Assembly (NCBI GenBank): GCA_035534455.1
Contig: DATLRV010000055.1
Coordinates: 20,415-84,414 of the forward strand
DNA length: 64,000 nucleotides
Source of the DNA: JAJYVT01 sp035534455
GTDB lineage: Bacteria > Actinomycetota > Acidimicrobiia > Acidimicrobiales > RAAP-2
Reading direction: 5' to 3'
Made by a program: the position numbers and the translations under genes. Shown in pieces: positions 45,153 through 53,904 of the stretch. A model generated the notes under the pieces. That model saw only the letters and a program-made list of their open reading frames with translations, ran no database searches and was not told the origin of the DNA. Position 1 is the first letter of the stretch; each line of letters begins with the position of its first letter.

Positions 45153-45851
45153 TCACGTTGCGGTCACGCGACGGCGAGGGCGCTCCCCGAAGAGCGCCCG
45201 TCCCACACGCACCATCGTGGACCCTTCGGCGACCGCGAGCTCGAGGTCGTCGCTCATCCCCATCGACCGCACCTCCAGGCCGAGATCGTCGGCGAGCGAG
45301 CGGACGAGCCGGAAGGCGCGCCGGGCGTCAGCGGGCCGCCGCGGGCCGACGGTCATGAGGCCCCGGACGTCGAGGTCCGCCGTGCGCAACGCCGCGACCA
45401 GGGCGGGCACATCGTGCGGCGCGCAACCGTTGCGCTCGGGCACGTCGGTGGCGTCGACCTCCACGAGCACGCCTGCGCCGGGACGGCGCCGGGCGATGGC
45501 CTCACCTTCCGCGGCCCGCGCAATGCTCTGCCAGCACCAGACCACGGGAGCGAGCCGGGCCACCTTGTTGCGCTGGATCGCGCCGAGGAAGTGCCACTTC
45601 ACGGACGGCGCCCCAAGGATGCCGGCGCGCAGCGCCTCGTCCTTGGCCAGCAGCTCCTGCGCGTAGTTCTCCCCCACGTCGACGAGCCCGGCCTCTGCGG
45701 CGGCACGGACGGCCTCGGGCCCGAATCCCTTGGTGACCGCCACCACCTGCACCGCGTCGGGGTCACCCCCGGCGTCGGAGATGCGCTGTCGCACCCGCGC
45801 GAGCCCCGCGGTGGCGTCGAGCTCGCGTCCGGCCCCCTCGGGGGCCCCCAC
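45153..45851 (-). CDS. YggS family pyridoxal phosphate homeostasis protein
   Basis: A 232-residue single-domain PLP-binding barrel. PLP-binding Lys is in VVAVTKGFG near residue 40, followed by VGENYAQELLAK, WHFLGAIQRNKV and the C-terminal GMSDDLELAVAEGSTMVRVGRALFG. It buffers free PLP; no enzyme activity is known for the family. GTG at 45851 has a GAGGG site. Placement between ftsZ and sepF is the standard Gram-positive order. Confidence 0.93.
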   Translation of the reverse strand: MGAPEGAGRELDATAGLARVRQRISDAGGDPDAVQVVAVTKGFGPEAVRAAAEAGLVDVGENYAQELLAKDEALRAGILGAPSVKWHFLGAIQRNKVARLAPVVWCWQSIARAAEGEAIARRRPGAGVLVEVDATDVPERNGCAPHDVPALVAALRTADLDVRGLMTVGPRRPADARRAFRLVRSLADDLGLEVRSMGMSDDLELAVAEGSTMVRVGRALFGERPRRRVTAT

Positions 45852-45862
45852 CCGGCGGTCCC

Positions 45863-46960
45863 TCAGCGAAGGAACGACGGCACGTCGAAGTCGTCGTCGT
45901 CGAGGTCGACGTCGCCGTTCTCGCTGCTGTCGCCGAAGATGTCCATCGGCACGGACGACTCGAGGCCCAGCGACCTCTCCGCCCGCTCCGGCGCCCTGCC
46001 CGGCTCCTCCCAGCGCTCGAAGCCCGCGGCGATCACGGTGACGCGCACGTCGTCGCCCATGTTGTCGTCGATCACCGCGCCGAAGATGATGTTGGCGTCC
46101 GGGTGCGCCACGGCGTGGATGATCTCCGCCGCCTCGTTCACCTCGAAGAGGCCGAGGTCCGTCCCGCCGGCGATGTTGAGCAGGATGCCGCGGGCCCCTT
46201 CGATCGACGCCTCGAGCAGCGGGCTCGTGATCGCCGCCCGGGCCGCGTTCATCGCCCTGCCCTCGCCGCTGGCACTGCCGATCCCCATGATGGCCGTGCC
46301 GGCGTTCAGCATGATCATCCGCACGTCGGCGAAGTCCGTGTTGATGAGGCCCGGCACGGTGATGAGGTCCGTGATCCCGCGCACCCCCTGGAGCAGGACC
46401 TCGTCGGCCATCTTGAACGCGTTCACCATCGAGGTCTTCTCCGTCGAGACCGTGAGGAGGCGGTCGTTCGGGATGACGATGAGCGTGTCGACCTTCTCCT
46501 TCAAGGTCTGGATCCCCTTCTCGGCCTGCATCGCCCGGCGCCGCCCCTCGAAGGTGAACGGCCGGGTGACCACGCCGATGGTCAGGGCGCCGAGACCCTT
46601 GGCGACCTCGGCAACCACCGGGGCCGCACCCGTCCCGGTGCCGCCTCCCTTCCCGGCGGTGATGAACACCATGTCGGAGCCCTGGAGCGCCTCTTCGATC
46701 TCGCCGCGGTGCTCCTCGGCGGCCTGCCGTCCGATCTCGGGGTCGCTCCCCGCGCCGAGCCCCTTGGTCAGCTGGCGGCCGATGTCCAGCTTGAGGTCCG
46801 CGTCGCTCATCAGCAGCGCCTGCGCGTCCGTGTTGGCGGCGATGAACTCGACGTGCTTCAGTCCGGCGTCGATCATGCGGTTCACCGCGTTGACGCCGCC
46901 ACCCCCGACGCCGACGACCTTGATCAATGCGAGGTAGTTGCTCTGGGACGGAACGGTCAT
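45863..46960 (-). CDS. ftsZ: cell division protein FtsZ
   Basis: Tubulin-like GTPase that forms the Z ring. The 365-residue product has VVGVGGGGVNAVNRM near 13, the GTP-binding tubulin signature GGGTGTGAAP near 105, the T7 loop NTDFADVR near 208, a variable linker and the C-terminal DVPSFLR that binds SepF and other partners. The ATG has a GGGAG site. A strong promoter lies about 140 bases upstream. Confidence 0.99.
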   Translation of the reverse strand: MTVPSQSNYLALIKVVGVGGGGVNAVNRMIDAGLKHVEFIAANTDAQALLMSDADLKLDIGRQLTKGLGAGSDPEIGRQAAEEHRGEIEEALQGSDMVFITAGKGGGTGTGAAPVVAEVAKGLGALTIGVVTRPFTFEGRRRAMQAEKGIQTLKEKVDTLIVIPNDRLLTVSTEKTSMVNAFKMADEVLLQGVRGITDLITVPGLINTDFADVRMIMLNAGTAIMGIGSASGEGRAMNAARAAITSPLLEASIEGARGILLNIAGGTDLGLFEVNEAAEIIHAVAHPDANIIFGAVIDDNMGDDVRVTVIAAGFERWEEPGRAPERAERSLGLESSVPMDIFGDSSENGDVDLDDDDFDVPSFLR

Positions 46961-47251
46961 GTGCTCCCTCGATGCTGTGGCGACCGCCGGGCGGGCCGCG
47001 TGCCCCCGTGTTCCCGCACATTCCGGTGAGGGAGCGGTTCCCGATTCGGGACCTTCAACCTGACGCGGAGGTCCACGTCGACTGGACGTGACCCGCCGAC
47101 ACCATAAGGGAGCCGCCAGGTCCGGTCAAGCGGCGCGGCAGCGGCGCGGCGCTTGGGCACGCAACCCCCGGCCATCGCACCAGGGCGCGCAACGTGCGGC
47201 GCAATCCGAAGGAATTCCCAGGTCATAAGGCATGGGGACCGGCTCGGCGGT
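46961..47251. other. ftsQ-ftsZ intergenic region
   Basis: A 291-base gap, the widest in the dcw cluster, carrying the ftsZ promoter at 47101-47129. The part between the promoter and ftsZ (about 135 bases) would be a 5' leader. I see no small gene or clear hairpin terminator in it. Confidence 0.6.
47101..47129 (-). promoter_or_regulatory. sigma-70 type promoter of ftsZ
   Basis: TTGACC (47129-47124) and TATGGT (47106-47101) are separated by exactly 17 bases. Transcription would start near 47094 and give a leader of about 134 bases before ftsZ. It uses the same -35 hexamer and spacing as the mraZ promoter. Confidence 0.7.
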
Positions 47252-48043
47252 TCAGGGCTTCACGACGGGGGTCGCCGGCGCGGCGACGTCGATCGTGGAG
47301 CCGGAGGCCAGGGTGGCGCCCTTGAGGATCGCCGCGATGTCCTCGTACTTCTTCGGCAATTGCGCCGTCGACCCGAGGTAGACGGTGAGCGCCGAGGTCA
47401 ACTGGAGGGTGACGTCTCCGTGCTGGTCCTCTCGCACGTCCGACACCTGGCCCGCGAAGGCGGCGGGGAGCGACGCCACCACGCGGAGCCCCGCGCGCAG
47501 ATCGCCCGACGTCGAGCCGGGCGCCCCCGGCGACGCCACGCCGCCGACCTGTACGAGCCCCGGCGGAGGATGTGACGTGACCGCGAGCACCCGTGCGGTG
47601 CGGTCGACGAGGGCGAATCCCGACGAGGCGGGCACCTCGGCGACGGCGGCGACGGGCACCCGTTCCGTCACCGTGATCCGGACGCCGTCCGGCCACTGGC
47701 GCGCCACGGCCGCGTGCGCGACCCACGGCAGGCGCTCGACCCCTGCGACCGCGGACGCGCCGACGTCGAGCAGCGGCGGGTGGTCGGCCAGCCCCGCGGC
47801 CGCCACGATGCGGGCGGCCGGCGTGTGCACCGCGCCGACGACCGTCACCACCCTCGCCGCGAACAGACGCGAGTGCAGCGCGAACCACCCGCAGGCGACC
47901 ACGACCACGGCGGCCAGGACGGCCAGCGCCACGCGGAGCCGGCGCCGGGCCTCGGTGCGCAGCACGTCGGCGCGCCGGGCACGGATACGCGGGTCGATCG
48001 ACCCCGACGTGCGTGCCTCGCGTGGGGGCGCCGATGCCTTCAT
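47252..48043 (-). CDS. ftsQ: cell division protein FtsQ/DivIB
   Basis: Single-pass divisome protein of 263 residues. A basic cytoplasmic N-terminus (1-40) leads to one membrane helix (about 42-64: VALAVLAAVVVVACGWFALH), a POTRA domain (about 70-140: VVTVVGAVHTPAARI, DGVRITVTERVPVA) and the FtsQ beta domain. The ATG start overlaps murB as ATGA. Confidence 0.93.
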   Translation of the reverse strand: MKASAPPREARTSGSIDPRIRARRADVLRTEARRRLRVALAVLAAVVVVACGWFALHSRLFAARVVTVVGAVHTPAARIVAAAGLADHPPLLDVGASAVAGVERLPWVAHAAVARQWPDGVRITVTERVPVAAVAEVPASSGFALVDRTARVLAVTSHPPPGLVQVGGVASPGAPGSTSGDLRAGLRVVASLPAAFAGQVSDVREDQHGDVTLQLTSALTVYLGSTAQLPKKYEDIAAILKGATLASGSTIDVAAPATPVVKP

Positions 48044-49056
48044 GCGCTGGCCGTCCTCGCGGCGCCGGCCCCCTCCCCGCCGAGCGGGTCCCCACCGAAC
48101 CCGACCAGCTTCACCTCGGGCCGAAGGAGCACCCCGGTCTCCGCGGCCACCCTTCGACGCACGTGCGCCATGAGCGCCACGACGTCGGCGGCGTTGCCGT
48201 CGTCGTCGGCCTGGATGAAGTTGGCGTGCTTCTCCGACACCCGCGCACTGCCGAGGCGGAACCCCTTGAGCCCTGCGGCGTCGACGAGCCGGCCGGCCGA
48301 GTCGCCCGGCGGGTTGGTGAAGACCGATCCGGCGTTGCTCCCCCCCGGCTGGTGCTCCCGGCGCCAGCGGACGATCTCCGAGACGAGTGCCTTGCCCTCC
48401 TCGACGTCGCCCGCCGCCACGGCGAAGCTCGCCCAGACGACGACGTCTGCGTCCCCGAGCGCCGACGTGCGGTAGCCGAGCTCGAGGCTCGACGGGTCCG
48501 CCTCGCGCGCGGCGCCCCCGGCGAGGTCGACCGCCCGATAGCGCACCAGGCACGACGCGGTGTCGGCGCCGTGGCCGCCGGCGTTCATCTTGAGGGCACC
48601 ACCCACCGATCCGGGGACGCCGACCGCCCACTCGAGGCCGTGCCACCCCGCGTCGACCGTCCGCCGTGCGAGGACCGGCAGGCCGAGGGCGCCACCGGCC
48701 CGCACGGTCGGAGGCTCGGCGGTGCTGTCGGCCACCGGGAGCCGGAGCGCGGCGAGGGTGCCTCCCGGGTGCACGACGACCCCGGGGAAGCCGGCGTCCG
48801 CAACGAGGAGGTTCGACCCCTTTCCGAGCACGAGCACCGGGACCCAGCCGGCGGCGCCGCTCGACGCCATCGCCCGGGCGAGCTGCTCCAGGTCGTCCTC
48901 GTCGTCGACGTCGACGAGCAGACCGGCGGGTCCCCCGACGCGGTAGGTGGTGCGCACACCGAGGGGAGCGCCGCGCCGGGCCCGCGGGCCCAGGGCGGCC
49001 GCGAGAGCGTCGAGAGCGGCCGCGGTCGCCGTCGCGCCGCCACCGTCCCCGCTCAC
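48040..49056 (-). CDS. murB: UDP-N-acetylenolpyruvoylglucosamine reductase
   Basis: FAD enzyme that completes UDP-N-acetylmuramate. The 338-residue product has LGVRTTYRVGGPAGLLVDV near 27, VLGKGSNLLVADAGF near 75, GVPGSVGGALKMNAGGHG near 128, GYRTS near 180, the catalytic Ser in GGSNAGSVFTNP near 245, and the C-terminal Glu in RPEVKLVGFGG. The GTG start overlaps murC as GTGA. Confidence 0.97.
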   Translation of the reverse strand: MSGDGGGATATAAALDALAAALGPRARRGAPLGVRTTYRVGGPAGLLVDVDDEDDLEQLARAMASSGAAGWVPVLVLGKGSNLLVADAGFPGVVVHPGGTLAALRLPVADSTAEPPTVRAGGALGLPVLARRTVDAGWHGLEWAVGVPGSVGGALKMNAGGHGADTASCLVRYRAVDLAGGAAREADPSSLELGYRTSALGDADVVVWASFAVAAGDVEEGKALVSEIVRWRREHQPGGSNAGSVFTNPPGDSAGRLVDAAGLKGFRLGSARVSEKHANFIQADDDGNAADVVALMAHVRRRVAAETGVLLRPEVKLVGFGGDPLGGEGAGAARTASA

Positions 49057-50459
49057 CGGTCCGCTCCCGATCGGAGGGCGAGGAGCTCCTCGGGCAGCGT
49101 CGTGAGGTCGCCCGCGCCGAGCGTCACGCACAGGTCGCCGGTACGGAGCATCACCGACACCGCCGCCCGCAGCTCGTCCCGGGACGACACGTACACCACC
49201 GGGCGCGGGCCGCGGTGCCGCGAGAGGGCGTCGGCGACGAGCCGCCCGGACACGCCGGGGACCGGGACCTCCCCTGCCCCGTAGACGTCGGTCACGAAGA
49301 CGAGGTCCGCGTCGTCGAACGCTTCGCCGAAGGACGCCGCGAGCGTCGCGGTGCGGGTGTAGCGATGGGGCTGGAAGACCGCGATGATGCGTCGCCACGC
49401 GCCCGCCTTCGCCGCGGCCAGGGTCGCCCGGACCTCGGTGGGGAGGTGCGCGTAGTCGTCCACGAAGGTCACGCCGGCGGCGGTGCCGCGGAACTCGAAG
49501 CGGCGCGGGACGCCTGCGAACCGGGCCAGCGCCCCCACGGCGGCGTCGAACGATGCCCCCACCTCGATCGCCCCGACTGCCGCGAGGGCCGCGTTCCGCG
49601 CGTTGTGCAATCCGGGGACCGCGAGCTCCACCCGTCCGAGGGCGCCGTCGGGGCCGACCAGATCGAAGCCGATGGCGCTGCGGCCGGTCACGACGCCGTC
49701 GATCCGGTAGGTGGCGTCGGGTGACGTACCCACCGTCGACGCGCCCGCCGCGCGGCCGAGGCGGGCGGCCACCGGGTCGTCCGCGCTCACGACCCGGCGT
49801 TGCGAGGAGGACAGGTACCGTGCGAACGCGTCCGCGAGCGACTCGAACGTGCCGTAGTGGTCGAGGTGGTCCGGCTCCACGTTGGTCACGAGCGCGATGT
49901 CCGAGCGCAGCGCTCCGAAGGACCCGTAGCTCTCGTCGGCCTCCATCACGAGCCATTCGCCGATGTCCCACTCGGCGTTCGTCCCGGTCTCGTTGACGTC
50001 TGCCCCGATGAGGTACGAGGGCCGCAACCCCGCTTCGACGAGGATCAAGGACAGCATGGACGCCGTCGTGGTCTTGCCGTGGGTACCCGCGACGGCGACG
50101 CACCTGCGGATCCCGGCGATCGCGGCCAGCACCGCAGACCGGTGGGCGACGGGGACCCCGCGGCGCCGCGCCTCGGTGAGCTCGGCGTTGTCCTCGGGCA
50201 CCGCCGGCGAGTACGTCACGAGCTCTGCGGCGTCGACCTGCGCAGGATCGTGCCCGATCGACACCGCGATGCCGAGCGCCCCGAGCCGCTCGGTCACCGG
50301 CGACGCCTTCACGTCGCTCCCGCTGACGCGGTGCCCCATCCCGGCGAGGACCGTGGCGATCGCGCTCATTCCCACGCCGCCGACGCCCACCACGTGGACG
50401 CGGCGGCGTGCGGTCAGGTCGAGGCCCCCGCGGACGGAGCGGTCGAGGTCAGCCGGCAT
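49053..50459 (-). CDS. murC: UDP-N-acetylmuramate-L-alanine ligase
   Basis: First amino acid addition to the muropeptide precursor. The 468-residue product has the Rossmann start VHVVGVGGVGMSAIATVL near 20, P-loop AGTHGKTTTASML near 115, the EADES motif near 170, NVEPDHLDHYG near 188 and DDYAHLPTEVRATL near 315. ATG at 50459 overlaps the murG 3' end by 11 bases. It is the only Mur ligase downstream of mraY in this cluster. Confidence 0.97.
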   Translation of the reverse strand: MPADLDRSVRGGLDLTARRRVHVVGVGGVGMSAIATVLAGMGHRVSGSDVKASPVTERLGALGIAVSIGHDPAQVDAAELVTYSPAVPEDNAELTEARRRGVPVAHRSAVLAAIAGIRRCVAVAGTHGKTTTASMLSLILVEAGLRPSYLIGADVNETGTNAEWDIGEWLVMEADESYGSFGALRSDIALVTNVEPDHLDHYGTFESLADAFARYLSSSQRRVVSADDPVAARLGRAAGASTVGTSPDATYRIDGVVTGRSAIGFDLVGPDGALGRVELAVPGLHNARNAALAAVGAIEVGASFDAAVGALARFAGVPRRFEFRGTAAGVTFVDDYAHLPTEVRATLAAAKAGAWRRIIAVFQPHRYTRTATLAASFGEAFDDADLVFVTDVYGAGEVPVPGVSGRLVADALSRHRGPRPVVYVSSRDELRAAVSVMLRTGDLCVTLGAGDLTTLPEELLALRSGADR

Positions 50460-51585
50460 GCGCGACCACCAGGCCGGCGATGCGGTCCGCCGCGTCGGGC
50501 CGACCGAGCGCGCGCGCGGCCGCTCCCATCGCGGCGAGCCGCGCGGCGTCGGCCAAGAGCCCGTCGAGGACCGTCGCAAGCCGCTCCGGGGTGCAGTCCT
50601 CGTCGCTGACCAGCACGGCGGCGCCGGCGTCGACGAGCGTCCTGGCGTTGGCAGTCTGGTGGTCGCCCGGCGCACCGGGAAGCGGGACGAGCACGGACGG
50701 CACCCCGGCGACCGCGAGCTCCGCGACGGTGCTCGCACCCGCGCGGCACACCATGACGTCGACGGCCTCGTAGAGCCTCGCCATCCGGTCCTCGAAGGCC
50801 ACCGACCGGTATGACAGCCCGTCGACGCCGGGAAGCCCGAGGGCCGCCGCCTGGCGCGACATCGCCTCGGCGTCGCGCCTTCCGGTCACGTGATGCATGG
50901 CAAGGTCGTCGCGGGCGCGCCAGCGCGCCGCCAGGCCGACTGCCGCCTCGTTCACCCGCCGCGCCCCGAGGGAGCCGCCGACGACGCCCACGACCTGACG
51001 CTGTGCGGGCAGCTCGAGCTCCTTTCTCGCCCTCGCCGCGGCGGACGCGCCCCGCTCGACCTCGGTGATCTCCTGTCGCACGGCCACTCCGGTGACGACG
51101 GCCCGGGGCAGGCCCGTCCCCGGATAGGCGACGGCGTTCGCCGCGGCGCGCCCTGCGAGCAGGCGGTGGACGGCGCCGGGAACCGCGTCGATCGTCACGA
51201 GCACGAGGGGCACCCCGAGGACCACCGCGGCAGCGTCCGCCGGGAAGCTCGCGTAGCCCCCCACCGACACGACGACGCGCGGGCGCCGTCGCGCGAGATC
51301 CAGGAGCTCTCGCGCGGTGGCCCACCCGAGGCCGACGAGCGCCCCGGCGTTGGCCTGCAGCGCCGCGAGATCGAGACGCCGCACGACCCCTCGACCCGGC
51401 AGGAGCTTGAACGGGAAGCCCTCGGCGGCCAGCAGCGTCGCCTCCTGGCCGCGCCGGGACCCGACGAGCTCGATCGACTCGGCGCCGTGGCCGAGCGCAC
51501 GGAGCGCGCGGGCGATCGCCAGCGCTTCGAAGACGTGGCCGCCCGTCCCCCCGCCCGAGATCACGGCGAAGGCGCCGCGGGTCAT
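50449..51585 (-). CDS. murG: UDP-GlcNAc:lipid I N-acetylglucosaminyltransferase
   Basis: Converts lipid I to lipid II at the inner membrane face. The 378-residue GT28 enzyme has GGGTGGHVFEALAIARAL near 10, SVGGYASFPADAA near 100, VGGSLGARRVNEA near 195 and the donor-site CRAGASTVAEL near 275 and PGAPGDHQTANA. The ATG start overlaps ftsW as ATGA. Confidence 0.97.
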   Translation of the reverse strand: MTRGAFAVISGGGTGGHVFEALAIARALRALGHGAESIELVGSRRGQEATLLAAEGFPFKLLPGRGVVRRLDLAALQANAGALVGLGWATARELLDLARRRPRVVVSVGGYASFPADAAAVVLGVPLVLVTIDAVPGAVHRLLAGRAAANAVAYPGTGLPRAVVTGVAVRQEITEVERGASAAARARKELELPAQRQVVGVVGGSLGARRVNEAAVGLAARWRARDDLAMHHVTGRRDAEAMSRQAAALGLPGVDGLSYRSVAFEDRMARLYEAVDVMVCRAGASTVAELAVAGVPSVLVPLPGAPGDHQTANARTLVDAGAAVLVSDEDCTPERLATVLDGLLADAARLAAMGAAARALGRPDAADRIAGLVVAHAG

Positions 51586-52865
51586 TTCCGCGGCGCCCTG
51601 CTGCGGGCGATGGGAGCACGGACCCCCTGCCGCTGCTCCCGACGGGCGATGTTCACCAGGATGCCGGCGGCCGCCATCGTGAGCACCAGGGACGAGCCAC
51701 CGTAGGAGATGAACGGGAGCGGGATCCCGGTCACCGGGAGAAGCCCGATCACGGCGCCCACGTTGACGACCGTCTCCACGCCGAGCCAGGTGACGATGGC
51801 GACGGCGAGAATTCCGCCGAAACGGTCCGGGGCGCGGGTTGCGGCGCGAAGCCCGAACCAGCACAGCGCGCCGAGGAGCACGAGCACGCACGCGGCGCCG
51901 GCCAGGCCGAGCTCCTGGCCGATCACCGAGAAGATGAAGTCCGAGTGGGGGTTCGGCAGGAAGCCCCACTTCTCCGTGCCGTTGCCGAGGCCGACGCCGA
52001 GGAGGTGCCCCGAGCCGATGCCGATGAGGGACTGCACGACCTGGTAGCCCGAACCCGCGGCGTGGGCGCCCGGATCGAGGAACGAGAGCAGGCGCTGGCG
52101 CCGGTAGGGGTCGATCAGGCTCACGATCACCGCGAGCCCCGCGACCACGCCGCCGATCTTGGCGATCGGGCGGAACGAGACACCGGACGCGAAGAGGATC
52201 GACAGGCCGATGCAGCCCAGCACGACCGTCGTGCCCATGTCGGGTTGCGCCAGGACCAGCCCGCACGCCGCCCCCGTGAGCAGCAGCAACGGGCCGATGA
52301 CCATCCGCTCTCCCCCGCCGGCCTCCTCCCGGCGCACCACGATGTCGGCGCCGGCGACGGCGAGCGCGAGCTTCATGATCTCCGAGGGCTGCACGTCGAA
52401 GGAACCGAACCCGATCCACCGGCTGGCCCCTGTCGCCTGGACGGCCAGGTGGGGGACGAGGACGAAAAGGAGGCCCCCGAAGGCGACGATCACGAACAGC
52501 CGCGCGAGCCGCCGCCACCTCTGGTAGTCCATCCTGCTGGTCACGAACATGACGACCGTTCCCAGCGCGAGCCACATGCACTGGCGGATGAGGATGGACC
52601 ACGCCGAGCCGTAGGTCTCGATGGAGACGACCTCCGACGCGGAGCCGACCATCACCGTGCCCAGCACGCACAGCGCGGCGACGAGCGTCACGAGGATCGT
52701 GGAGGTCGGCATCTCGCGAAGGAGCGCCACCACCCGTGCCTGGCGCGCCACCGACTTGGTCGCCGTCATGGAGTCGCCTCTCCTCTTCCCCTCGGGTCCC
52801 GGCACACCATCGTCGCTGACCGGGGTCCCTCGGTGGGGGACCGTGCCGCGCAACGCCGTACCCAT
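51582..52865 (-). CDS. ftsW: cell division protein FtsW (SEDS family)
   Basis: Septal glycosyltransferase with ten predicted membrane helices. Conserved segments are GASRWIGFGSFDVQPSE, LAQPDMGTT, NPHSDFIFSVIGQELG and GIPLPFISYGGSSL near the C-terminus. The ATG at 52865 overlaps the mraY stop by one base (TGATG) and gives 427 residues with a hydrophilic 40-residue N-terminus. ATG at 52769, just before TKSVARQARV, would give 395 residues and has an AGGAG somewhat far upstream. murD normally lies between mraY and ftsW but is missing. Confidence 0.94.
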   Translation of the reverse strand: MGTALRGTVPHRGTPVSDDGVPGPEGKRRGDSMTATKSVARQARVVALLREMPTSTILVTLVAALCVLGTVMVGSASEVVSIETYGSAWSILIRQCMWLALGTVVMFVTSRMDYQRWRRLARLFVIVAFGGLLFVLVPHLAVQATGASRWIGFGSFDVQPSEIMKLALAVAGADIVVRREEAGGGERMVIGPLLLLTGAACGLVLAQPDMGTTVVLGCIGLSILFASGVSFRPIAKIGGVVAGLAVIVSLIDPYRRQRLLSFLDPGAHAAGSGYQVVQSLIGIGSGHLLGVGLGNGTEKWGFLPNPHSDFIFSVIGQELGLAGAACVLVLLGALCWFGLRAATRAPDRFGGILAVAIVTWLGVETVVNVGAVIGLLPVTGIPLPFISYGGSSLVLTMAAAGILVNIARREQRQGVRAPIARSRAPRK

Positions 52866-53902
52866 CAGATCTTCGCCACCGTGAGGTAGACGCCGTAGAA
52901 GACGCCGAGGGCGAGCGCGGCGAACAGACCCGCGCAGATCCACAGCCGCACGATGACCGTGGTTTCGGGCCAGCCGCTCAGCTCGAGGTGGTGCTGAACC
53001 GGCGCCATGCGCAGGATCCGCCGGTGGAACACCTTGAAGCTCACGACCTGGGCGATCACCGACAACGTGACCACCACGAACAAGCCCGCGAGGATCGGGA
53101 GGAGAAGGTCGAGGTTCAAGAGGAGGCAGAGCGCGCCGAGGCCCGATCCGAGGGCGAGCGATCCGGTGTCGCCCATGAAGATCTTGGCCGGCGAGGCGTT
53201 CCACCACAAGAAGCCGAGGCACGCGCCCGCCAGGGCGACCGCGGTGAGCGCGAGGTCGATCGCGTACGCGGGCAACACGTGGAAGATCGGCCGGTGTCGG
53301 AAGATCCAGTACCCGAGGATCGCGAGCACCGAGAAGCAGAAGGTCGATGAGCCGGCGGCGAGGCCGTCGAGGCCGTCGGTGAGGTTCACCGCGTTGGAGG
53401 CGCCGACGAGGACGAAGACCGCGAACGCGACCCAACCGGCTTCGCCGAGCTGGGCGCCGGGCGAGCTCATCCGCGTGAACGAGAGCGTCGTCGCGGTGTG
53501 CGCCCAGTGCACGGCCAGCTCGGCGACGAGCACCGACGCGGCGACCTGCGCGGCGAACTTCGCACGCTTGTTCAGGCCGAGGCTGCGCTGGTTCCGGACC
53601 TTGATCCAGTCGTCGAGCGCTCCGATGCCGCCGAACAGCGAGATCGCGATCACCACGAGCGCCCCGTCGGCGGTGAACGTCACGTCGGTCCCGAAATGGC
53701 CGATGACGTACCCGCCGACCACGGCACCGACGATCGCGATGCCACCCATCGTCGGCGTTCCCGCCTTCGCCGTGTGCGTCGCGGGCCCGTCCTCGCGGAT
53801 CTGCTGGCCGATCCGTTTGCGCAGCAGCCAGCGCATCAAGAGCGGGGTTCCCAGGATCGCGATCCAGAAGGCTGACGCCCCCGATGACATGATCGACAGC
53901 AC
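52865..53902 (-). CDS. mraY: phospho-N-acetylmuramoyl-pentapeptide transferase
   Basis: Makes lipid I on undecaprenyl phosphate. The 345-residue membrane protein has about ten helices with the motifs AGTPTMGGIAI near 48, GALDDWIKV near 95 (Asp pair), SNAVNLTDGLDGLA near 165 and FMGDTGSLALG near 240, and the cytosolic histidine cluster QHHLELSGWPE near 300. GTG at 53902 begins 2 bases after the murE stop, leaving no room for murF. Confidence 0.97.
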   Translation of the reverse strand: MLSIMSSGASAFWIAILGTPLLMRWLLRKRIGQQIREDGPATHTAKAGTPTMGGIAIVGAVVGGYVIGHFGTDVTFTADGALVVIAISLFGGIGALDDWIKVRNQRSLGLNKRAKFAAQVAASVLVAELAVHWAHTATTLSFTRMSSPGAQLGEAGWVAFAVFVLVGASNAVNLTDGLDGLAAGSSTFCFSVLAILGYWIFRHRPIFHVLPAYAIDLALTAVALAGACLGFLWWNASPAKIFMGDTGSLALGSGLGALCLLLNLDLLLPILAGLFVVVTLSVIAQVVSFKVFHRRILRMAPVQHHLELSGWPETTVIVRLWICAGLFAALALGVFYGVYLTVAKI

Positions 53903-53904
53903 GA

